A stretch of DNA of 5,130 bases, taken from positions 1-5,130 of the forward strand of contig JAWXVD010000187.1 in assembly GCA_044425705.1 (NCBI GenBank), written 5' to 3'. Of this stretch, positions 1 to 4,581 are shown piece after piece. Each line of letters opens with the position of its first letter. The first letter of the stretch is position 1. The DNA comes from JAWXVD01 sp044425705. Lineage in GTDB: Bacteria > Bacillota > Clostridia > Lachnospirales > Lachnospiraceae. Under the pieces are notes generated by a model. It ran no database searches and was not told the origin of the DNA. It saw only the letters and a list, made by a program, of their open reading frames with translations. The position numbers were made by a program, and so were the translations under genes.

Positions 1-1900
1 GTTTCCATTTGAGGTGCTAAATATATCTTAGTCGGTGCACTATCCACTTTTACTTTCATATCAATATCATAGATTGGCAATTTTGTATCTACAACTTCCA
101 ATTTCTTAGATTTCTTTTCTGCAATATAATGACTCATATGTACAATCGTTCTATTCTCTTGTTTACGAACAGTTACCTCTGCACTTGCAGGAAGATTTGT
201 AATCACCATACCATCTCCTATCAAATGTTGGAGACTTTCTTCTATAATTTCTCTATATACTCTTACACCATTTGTAATATAATCTGTAAAAATTGGATGG
301 CTGATATAAATAACAGAATCTGTTTCTACAATACCTGCATACTTGGTTATTTGGTCAATTGGGAATTGTCTGTGAGAACAGAAACAGTCATATGTTCTAT
401 TGAAATATGGTTTTCCCAAATATGCTTTTACTTGTTTTTCATCTTTTGCTACTACATTGCTACCATCTTCATATAAGGCATATTGCATTTCTTCAATGGT
501 ATTTGAAAATTCTTTTGTCACATTCAAATACATTGGTGAATAGGTAGACTTGCCTTCATACTCAATATTTGCTTCTTTAAAAATATATTTTCCTGATTCT
601 TGATTGAAGCCTGACATATGTGATGCGATAACTTTTCCACCGTCTTGGATATATTTACTGATTTTATCCCCATGTTCTTCTGTAAAATACACTGTGTCTG
701 GTAAAATAATCACTTTATATTTCGTAAAATCCTCTTGCCAATCAATAAAGTCAAATTGATGCTTCAGTTCTAGCATCATACGTAATGCGCCTTCATCGGC
801 TAACATACCATCTTCTAGCTCTTTATGTGCCATAATAATGCCCACTTCGCTGACTTTTTGATCTTTCAAAATCCATGGTTCTCTTGCTTCAATTTGTTCA
901 TACACTTTCCCAATACGTTGGTACGTACTTTGATCAAGTCTTCCTCTTGGATGTAATTGGTCACCAACAGAACACTTAGCTCCATTCATGATCATTCTGA
1001 AACATTCAAATTCTAATGCTTCCACATTTCTTAAAGAACCAAAATCCCCCCATGCATTATGGAATTTTCCATTCATTCCAATGCATTCACCACTATGTCT
1101 ATTGTGATAATTAACATATAATGGGAATAAATTATAGCCCCATAATTCAGATGGTAATGATTCTACTTCTACATGTGTTTGATAGCATCCTCTAGCTTCA
1201 ATATTATATGTTTTATCATAACCACCATCTGGCGTCCATTGACCATTGAAAAACATGGTTTTAGTATCATCGATACTTCTTACAAAATCATAGATATCTT
1301 TCATAAATTCTTGTAATACTAAGAAATCATGTTTTTTTCTGTCTTCTTCTTTTTTGGGATCTAGTCCCATTTCCTTCATTTCTGCTAGACATGTTTTACA
1401 TACACATTGTTCTTGGAAAATAATATCAAACCAGAATCCTGCAAATTCATAGTTGTCCATAATTTCTACAATTTGTTTTTTCATGAATTCTCTATATTCT
1501 TTGTTGTTTAAACAAAGTTTACGCCATGAATAATACTCATCTTCAAATGGTGTTTTACCACCTAATACACCTTGCGGAGATACTTCTAGCCATTTTTCAT
1601 TATCTGCACAGGTTTCTTCCCATCCCATTGGAAAATAAACATTCGGTACAATGTTCTCTCTATTTAAAACAGTTAACATTTCCCCATTAAATCTTGCTTG
1701 CATGATGGGTGTTTGATTCCTAATTTGGTATCATAATAACTCATCCCATGATGACATTTTGCAAACACATTGATACCATTTACGTGAGCATCCTTTAAGA
1801 TTTTTACAAATTCTTCTGGGCAAAATTCTGTTCCTACATCTCCAATCACTGGTGGTGTATGAAAGTCTAAGTGTATCTCTCTGTAAGGTAAGTTAATCAT
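1..1900 (-). pseudogene. GHL6-like glycoside hydrolase with beta-galactosidase trimerisation-like domain, frameshifted and cut by the window edge
   Basis: A probable cytoplasmic carbohydrate-active enzyme; no signal peptide is visible and the substrate is unknown. The chosen start is the ATG at 1898-1900 (MINLPYREIHLDFHT), because GGAG lies 8 nt upstream; an ATG 18 nt further up (1916-1918) is in frame but has no ribosome site. The reading frame breaks at the CCCC run 1682-1685: the first frame gives QDLMGKC then stops, and the -1 frame continues EMLTVLNREN and stays open to position 3. One extra G would restore about 633 residues. The N-terminus (LDFHT, AKCHHGMSYY, KHP, DLMG) and FWFD (about residues 156-159), followed by a CVCKTC cluster, resemble the hypothetical glycosyl hydrolase 6 barrel; the Asp is a nucleophile candidate by analogy only. 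Residues about 345-430 (VGIIMAHKELEDG to KVIASHMSG) look like the GH42 trimerisation fold. The break may be a real mutation, a sequencing error or slippage. The true C-terminus is outside the window. Confidence 0.8.
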
Positions 1901-1957
1901 AGCATTTTCTCCATTCATTTTTTATTAGCGCAACATACATTCCTACTGTTAATTATA
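1901..1957 (-). promoter_or_regulatory. Predicted -10 box and ribosome site for the left hydrolase gene
   Basis: On the minus strand a consensus TATAAT lies at 1952-1957, directly preceded by TG, with no convincing -35 hexamer at 17-19 nt. It predicts a start near 1945 and a leader of about 45 nt. GGAG at 1909-1912 lies 8 nt before the ATG at 1900 and decides the start codon. The -10 is a perfect hexamer, but in such AT-rich DNA this could be chance. Confidence 0.4.
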
Positions 1958-2178
1958 CAGATTATTTTTATTTTTCATTGAACTAATCTTATCTTAATCT
2001 TAAAAAACTATAGAAAAAGTATTATCATCCCCTACAATTTTTCTCTAATTAGAAAATTGTTCATGATATTCATGAAGAAAGTTAAAAAAACAATTATATA
2101 TCTACCATTAAACATCTTTTGAATTTTATGAATAATACAATTTATCTCTTTATATTATTTCGATTACAATGAAGATGT
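1958..2178. other. AT-rich intergenic spacer with two adjacent dyad symmetries
   Basis: No credible coding sequence was found between the left hydrolase promoter and the tandem array. The stretch is very AT-rich. Its visible structure is two abutting inverted repeats. One is ACAATTTT(T)CT against AGAAAATTGT at 2034-2060, centred on the palindrome CTAATTAG. The other is TTCATGA-TAT-TCATGAA at 2060-2076. They lie about 80-120 bp upstream of the predicted -10 of the hydrolase gene and could be regulator sites for it. No T-tract follows in either direction, so they do not look like terminators. Confidence 0.4.
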
Positions 2179-2193
2179 AAAAACAAAAATTCA

Positions 2194-2222
2194 TTGACAG
2201 GTAGCAAAAATTAGTTTACTAT
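2194..2222 (+). promoter_or_regulatory. Promoter of antisense RNA 1
   Basis: A perfect -35 TTGACA at 2194-2199, a 17-nt spacer and -10 TACTAT at 2217-2222, preceded by an A/T-rich stretch that may act as an UP element. It predicts a start near 2229. The same boxes and spacing recur in the other two units, which argues that they are functional. The near-consensus -35 suggests stronger expression than from the toxin promoter. Confidence 0.85.
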
Positions 2223-2228
2223 AAGAAT

Positions 2229-2316
2229 ATAAAAAGGCACTACCGATAGACGGTTGTCCCTCGATTTAAGCTAAAAAATAATCGCTAAGTTTCTGAGGCT
2301 ACGGCGATTATTTTTT
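2229..2316 (+). ncRNA. Antisense antitoxin RNA 1 (type I toxin-antitoxin)
   Basis: A predicted small RNA of about 87 nt, running from the TTGACA/TACTAT promoter to the T-run at 2311-2316. It has no ribosome site or ORF. It is convergent to toxin gene 1 and fully complementary to the toxin mRNA only across the terminator and the last codons. Two further short elements could pair with the toxin leader in trans: CUACCG at 2240-2245 (against CGGUAG of the leader hairpin) and UCCCUC at 2257-2262 (against GAGGGA of the Shine-Dalgarno). This layout resembles RNA II of the par/Fst locus. Its role is inferred: blocking translation or promoting decay of the toxin mRNA. Both ends are predictions. Confidence 0.75.
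2273..2316. terminator. Bidirectional intrinsic terminator, unit 1
   Basis: A 13-bp perfect stem pairs AAAAAATAATCGC (2273-2285) with GCGATTATTTTTT (2304-2316) around an 18-nt loop. Six T's end the plus arm and the A-run at 2273-2278 gives six U's in the minus transcript, so it can stop both the antisense RNA and the toxin mRNA. The toxin stop codon (2308-2310) and final lysine codons lie inside the stem. The loop is 2 nt longer than, and differs in sequence from, the loops of units 2 and 3. Confidence 0.9.
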
Positions 2317-2394
2317 ATGTGAAATCTTATATACAAGATTAACAATAGCAATAATTACTATGCAAAATTGAAACAATTCTTCATATGTAACCAT
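2308..2394 (-). CDS. Hol-Tox/TxpA-like small membrane toxin 1 (28 aa)
   Basis: A 28-residue peptide starting MVTYEELFQF, then a hydrophobic stretch (CIVIIAIVNLV, about residues 11-21; the membrane segment is about 7-22) and ending in the basic tail YKISHKK. This shape, with an acidic pair before one membrane helix and a lysine-rich C-terminus, is that of the putative holin-like toxins of Firmicutes type I modules, which insert in the cytoplasmic membrane and disturb potential or envelope function. The start is the ATG at 2392-2394, fixed by GAAAGGAGGG at 2401-2410 with 6 nt between that run and the ATG. In-frame ATGs further upstream give longer readings, but the one at 2506-2508 overlaps the predicted promoter. 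The antisense RNA 1 promoter faces it from the other side of the shared terminator. Toxicity is inferred from family and context. Confidence 0.85.
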   Translation of the reverse strand: MVTYEELFQFCIVIIAIVNLVYKISHKK

Positions 2395-2492
2395 AGCATT
2401 CCCTCCTTTCCCATTGTAAGAAACAATGTGTTTGGAGAGCATAACCCTCCAGAAGTATCGAGGGAAACCGCCTACCGTTATGGTAGTACCAT
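2395..2492 (-). promoter_or_regulatory. Structured leader of toxin mRNA 1 with strong SD, cis anti-SD and hairpins
   Basis: The predicted leader is about 98 nt. From its 5' end it has a hairpin pairing CTACC with GGTAG (plus-strand 2472-2476 and 2482-2486). Next comes UUCCCUC (complement of 2460-2466), which can pair either with the nearby decoy GAGGG (complement of 2445-2449) or with all 7 nt of GAGGGAA at the true Shine-Dalgarno (complement of 2399-2405). A 6-bp hairpin (2412-2417 with 2423-2428) lies just before the SD. The alternatives suggest that a folded full-length mRNA hides its ribosome site, as in other type I toxins. Nearly all of this is unchanged in unit 2. Confidence 0.6.
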
Positions 2493-2498
2493 AGAAGC

Positions 2499-2507
2499 AT
2501 TCTAGCA
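2499..2507 (-). promoter_or_regulatory. Extended -10 promoter of toxin gene 1
   Basis: On the minus strand TGCTAGAAT gives a TGn extension plus the -10 TAGAAT (2499-2504). Only a poor -35 (TATACT) is found 17 nt upstream, as is common with extended -10 promoters. The start is predicted near 2492. The motif is identical in unit 2. Confidence 0.65.
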
Positions 2508-2605
2508 TATAATATCGAAAAAGTATATCCTGAAGTTACATGTTTATTGTATATAAAAAAGACAAAATTGTATGCAAGTAATAAGTTGCGAAAAACAAAA
2601 ATTCA

Positions 2606-2634
2606 TTGACAGATAGCAAAAATTAGTTTACTAT
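2606..2634 (+). promoter_or_regulatory. Promoter of antisense RNA 2
   Basis: TTGACA at 2606-2611, 17-nt spacer, TACTAT at 2629-2634; the start is predicted near 2641. It lies back to back with the toxin 1 promoter, about 100 bp away, so the two units fire divergently from this junction. Confidence 0.85.
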
Positions 2635-2640
2635 GAAAAT

Positions 2641-2726
2641 ATAAAAAGGCACTACCGATAGACGGTTGTCCCTCAAATTAGGCTAAAAAATAATCGCTAG
2701 TTTTAGAGGACAGGCGATTATTTTTT
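2641..2726 (+). ncRNA. Antisense antitoxin RNA 2 (type I toxin-antitoxin)
   Basis: A predicted RNA of about 86 nt, homologous to antisense RNA 1. The candidate targeting elements CUACCG (2652-2657) and UCCCUC (2669-2674) are unchanged. The sequence just after them and the terminator loop differ from RNA 1, which could alter initial loop-loop contact and so partner choice. It ends at the T-run 2721-2726 and is convergent to toxin gene 2. Confidence 0.75.
2685..2726. terminator. Bidirectional intrinsic terminator, unit 2
   Basis: The same 13-bp stem as in unit 1 (2685-2697 with 2714-2726), with a 16-nt loop beginning TAGTTTTAGAGG. An A-run on one side and a T-run on the other allow termination of both transcripts. 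It contains the stop codon of toxin 2. Confidence 0.9.
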
Positions 2727-2804
2727 ATGTGAAATCTTATATACAAGATTAACAATAGCAACAATTAATATGGAAAATTGAAACAATTCTTCATATGTAA
2801 CCAT
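2718..2804 (-). CDS. Hol-Tox/TxpA-like small membrane toxin 2 (28 aa)
   Basis: A second 28-residue copy of the toxin: MVTYEELFQF, hydrophobic SILIVAIVNLV, basic tail YKISHKK. It differs from toxin 1 only at residues 11 (Ser for Cys), 13 (Leu for Val) and 15 (Val for Ile), all in the membrane helix. All three nucleotide differences change the protein. Start ATG 2802-2804 with GAAAGGAGGG at 2811-2820. Expected to act at the cytoplasmic membrane like copy 1. Its antisense partner is RNA 2, and RNA 3 could act in trans because its terminator loop is nearly the same. Both copies look intact. Confidence 0.85.
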   Translation of the reverse strand: MVTYEELFQFSILIVAIVNLVYKISHKK

Positions 2805-2902
2805 AGCATTCCCTCCTTTCCCATTGTAAGAAACAATGTACTTGGAGAGCATAACCCTCCAGAAGTATCGAGGGAAACCGCCTACCGTTATGGTAGTACC
2901 AT
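2805..2902 (-). promoter_or_regulatory. Structured leader of toxin mRNA 2
   Basis: This leader carries the same elements as copy 1: 5' hairpin at 2882-2886/2892-2896, UUCCCUC (complement of 2870-2876), decoy GAGGG (complement of 2855-2859), pre-SD hairpin 2822-2827/2833-2838 and the SD at 2811-2820. Only two bases differ from copy 1 between the SD and the 5' hairpin, so the fold is conserved. Confidence 0.6.
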
Positions 2903-2908
2903 AGAAGT

Positions 2909-2917
2909 ATTCTAGCA
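2909..2917 (-). promoter_or_regulatory. Extended -10 promoter of toxin gene 2
   Basis: TGCTAGAAT on the minus strand, with -10 TAGAAT at 2909-2914, identical to unit 1. The predicted start is near 2902 and no good -35 is seen. Confidence 0.65.
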
Positions 2918-3015
2918 TATAATATCAGAAAAGTATATCCTGAAGTTACATGTTTATTGTATATAAAAAAGACAAAATTGTATGCAAGTAATTATTTGCG
3001 AAAAACAAAAATTCA

Positions 3016-3044
3016 TTGACATGTAGCAATAATTAGTTTACTAT
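3016..3044 (+). promoter_or_regulatory. Promoter of orphan antisense RNA 3
   Basis: TTGACA at 3016-3021, 17-nt spacer, TACTAT at 3039-3044. Although this unit has lost its toxin, the promoter boxes and spacing are perfectly kept. The predicted start is near 3051. Confidence 0.8.
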
Positions 3045-3050
3045 GAAAAT

Positions 3051-3136
3051 ATAAAAAGGCACTACCGATAGACGGTTGTCCCTCAATTTAAGCAAAAAAA
3101 TAATCGCTAGTTTTAGAGGACCGGCGATTATTTTTT
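3051..3136 (+). ncRNA. Orphan antisense antitoxin RNA 3, convergent to the aminotransferase gene
   Basis: A predicted RNA of about 86 nt, homologous to antisense RNAs 1 and 2, with CUACCG (3062-3067) and UCCCUC (3079-3084) intact. No toxin ORF lies across its terminator; the aminotransferase stop codon is only 8 bp beyond the T-run. Its terminator loop matches that of RNA 2 at all but one position, so it may act in trans on toxin 2 as an extra antitoxin dose. It may also pair with the 3' end of the aminotransferase mRNA through the shared terminator. It could alternatively be a relic kept for its terminator. Confidence 0.65.
3095..3136. terminator. Bidirectional terminator shared by antisense RNA 3 and the aminotransferase gene
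   Basis: A 13-bp stem (AAAAAATAATCGC 3095-3107 with GCGATTATTTTTT 3124-3136) and a 16-nt loop. On the minus strand it begins just after the aminotransferase stop codon (3144-3146) and supplies the only visible terminator of that gene. On the plus strand it ends the orphan antisense RNA. Confidence 0.88.
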
Positions 3137-3143
3137 ATATTTT

Positions 3144-4430
3144 CTAGATTTCTTCTAATAATTTATCTACACTAACAAGTTTCACACAAAGTACAAATAA
3201 GTCTGTTGCTGCACTCATTTCTTCTGGTGTTGGGAAAGATGGAGCAATTCTAATGTTGCTATCTTGTGGGTCGATACCATATGGATAAGTAGCACCTGCA
3301 CCAGTTAAGACAACTCCTGCTTCTTTACATTTTGCTACGACAGCTTTTGCACAATTTGGCATAGCTTCGAAAGAAATAAAGTATCCGCCTCTAGGTACAA
3401 TCCAAGAACCAATTTCCAAACCAGCTAATTCTTTGTTTAAAACATCTAATACTGCTTCAAATTTAGGTCTCATAGAATCTGCATGTTGTTTCATGGTTGC
3501 TTTGATTCCACCTAAATTTTTAAAATAACCTACATGACGCAATTGGTTGATTTTATCATATCCAATTGTTTGTAATGTCATGGATTTTTTCATCCAATCT
3601 AAGTTGCCTTTCGATGCTGCAATGGCACCAATTCCCGAACCTGAAAAACTAATTTTTGAAGTAGAACAAAATTCAAATACCATGTCTTCATTTCCTGCTT
3701 TTTTACATTCACTCAAGATTTCTAAAATATTATCTTGTTTGTCATCATATAGATGATGTACGATATAAGCATTATCCCAGTAAATACGAAAATCTGATGC
3801 CGCAGGTTTTAAAGCTGCAAATCTTTTCACTGTTTCATCACTATAGCTAATTCCTGTAGGATTTGAATATTTAGGTACACACCAAATACCTTTAATGCTA
3901 TCATCATTGGCTACTAATTCTTCTATCATATCCATATCTGGACCTGACTCTGACATAGGAATATTTATCATTTCAATACCAAAGTATTGTGTAATCGCAA
4001 AATGTCTATCATATCCTGGTACTGGACATAAGAATTTTACTTTATCTAATTTGCACCAAGGTGTACTTCCCATAACACCATGTGTCATAGAACGTGAAAT
4101 CGAATCATACATAATTGGTAAGCTTGCATTTCCACATATAATAACTTGCGCTGGGTCAACTTCTAACATTTCAGCAACCATACGTTTCGCTTCTGGAAGT
4201 CCGTCTAACACGCCATAATTTCTACAATCTGTTCCATCTTCTGATTTTAATATTGAATCTGCATGTAACACATCCATCATTCCCATATTAAAGTCTAGTT
4301 GTGCTGTGGAAGGTTTTCCTCTTGACATATCCAACTTTAAACCTTTCGCTGCTGCATCTGCATATGCCTTTTCTAATTCACTCTTTAAACTTAGTAGCTC
4401 TTCTTTACTCAATTCTTTGTATGATTTCAT
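3144..4430 (-). CDS. PLP-dependent aminotransferase, aspartate aminotransferase Ic-like (Asp_aminotransf family)
   Basis: A complete 428-residue fold-type I aminotransferase, cytosolic, probably moving the amino group between aspartate (or a related amino acid) and 2-oxoglutarate; the exact substrate cannot be read from sequence. Visible motifs: SRGKPS near residues 36-41, PVPGYDRH at 136-143, PKYSNPTG at 186-193 with the conserved Asn of NPTG, DNAY at 219-222 (Asp for the PLP ring nitrogen, Tyr for its hydroxyl), STSKISFSGSGIG at 256-268 with Lys259 as the Schiff-base lysine, and NIRIAPSFP with Arg394 as the substrate carboxylate binder. Together with full family length these indicate an active enzyme. 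The start is the ATG at 4428-4430, with AAAGG (4438-4442) 7 nt upstream. Longer in-frame starts fall in the palindromic operator and lack a ribosome site. It has its own promoter and ends at the shared terminator. Confidence 0.92.
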   Translation of the reverse strand: MKSYKELSKEELLSLKSELEKAYADAAAKGLKLDMSRGKPSTAQLDFNMGMMDVLHADSILKSEDGTDCRNYGVLDGLPEAKRMVAEMLEVDPAQVIICGNASLPIMYDSISRSMTHGVMGSTPWCKLDKVKFLCPVPGYDRHFAITQYFGIEMINIPMSESGPDMDMIEELVANDDSIKGIWCVPKYSNPTGISYSDETVKRFAALKPAASDFRIYWDNAYIVHHLYDDKQDNILEILSECKKAGNEDMVFEFCSTSKISFSGSGIGAIAASKGNLDWMKKSMTLQTIGYDKINQLRHVGYFKNLGGIKATMKQHADSMRPKFEAVLDVLNKELAGLEIGSWIVPRGGYFISFEAMPNCAKAVVAKCKEAGVVLTGAGATYPYGIDPQDSNIRIAPSFPTPEEMSAATDLFVLCVKLVSVDKLLEEI

Positions 4431-4470
4431 AACAATACCTTTCGCTTTGATTTCTCTTTTATGGCAACCA

Positions 4471-4494
4471 TGCATAATTGTATACAATTATGCA
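4471..4494. promoter_or_regulatory. Perfect 24-bp palindrome, probable GntR/FadR-type operator
   Basis: TGCATAATTG, central TATA, then CAATTATGCA is a perfect inverted repeat. Its core TTGTATACAA fits TNGTNNACNA, the consensus reported for FadR-subfamily GntR regulators. It covers about +2 to +25 of the predicted aminotransferase transcript, a position suited to repression by roadblock or promoter occlusion. As RNA it could also form a leader hairpin, but no T-run follows. The regulator is not in the window. Confidence 0.7.
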
Positions 4495-4502
4495 CAGCTA
4501 TT

Positions 4503-4531
4503 ATTCTACTATAGTTTATACCTCAATACAA
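4503..4531 (-). promoter_or_regulatory. Promoter of the aminotransferase gene
   Basis: On the minus strand -35 TTGTAT (4526-4531), 17-nt spacer and -10 TAGAAT (4503-4508). It predicts a start near 4496, immediately before the palindrome, and a leader of about 66 nt. The gene therefore looks independently transcribed, not part of an operon with the hydrolase gene upstream. Confidence 0.65.
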
Positions 4532-4581
4532 TATCAAAAATTACAAAATTTCTATAAAATCTATGATTTATTTAGCAACAC

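Larger units (their letters stand above)
2179..3136. repeat. Tandem repeat of ~410-bp type I toxin-antitoxin units (two full, one partial)
   Basis: Unit 1 is 2179-2590 (412 bp), unit 2 is 2591-3000 (410 bp) and partial unit 3 is 3001-3136. Every landmark repeats at 410-412 bp: antisense -35 boxes at 2194, 2606 and 3016; terminators at 2273, 2685 and 3095; toxin stop codons at 2308 and 2718. Units 1 and 2 differ by about 20 positions by eye, clustered in the terminator loop and its flank. The 2-bp period difference is also in that loop. Sequence left of 2179 and right of 3137 is unrelated to the unit, so the edges are sharp. The array most likely arose by unequal tandem duplication of one module. 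No transposase or flanking direct repeat was seen. Confidence 0.93.

Noticed and set aside
129..476. 115-aa plus-strand open frame
   Set aside because: It is antisense to the well-supported hydrolase frame, has composition typical of a shadow frame (rich in Cys, Tyr, Ile) and no ribosome site.
1678..1690. Programmed -1 frameshifting in the hydrolase gene
   Set aside because: The site GGGGAAA is not a canonical slippery heptamer, and no clear downstream pseudoknot was identified. A simple base loss in the G-run is more economical, though slippage is not excluded.
2308..2508. 66-aa minus-strand reading starting MLECFYGTT, and its copy at 2718-2918
   Set aside because: The first ATG overlaps the extended -10 promoter and has no ribosome site. 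The real start is the internal ATG with a GAAAGGAGGG sequence, giving 28 residues.
2179..3136. CRISPR array or insertion sequence explanation for the repeats
   Set aside because: The period is ~410 bp with coding and promoter content, there are no short identical repeats with unique spacers, and no transposase or terminal inverted repeats bound the array.
4428..4487. Upstream in-frame starts of the aminotransferase (ATGs at 4485-4487 and 4473-4475)
   Set aside because: They lie inside the palindromic operator, lack a Shine-Dalgarno and add residues unlike the family's N-terminus. The ATG at 4428-4430 has AAAGG 7 nt upstream.
3547..4557. Three plus-strand open frames (3547-3756, 3895-4218, 4306-4557)
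   Set aside because: They mirror the complete aminotransferase gene on the other strand and show no family motif of their own.
4531..4581. Terminator after the right-hand hydrolase gene
   Set aside because: Only weak A/T pairings are visible between 4531 and 4581, with no GC-containing stem followed by a T-run.
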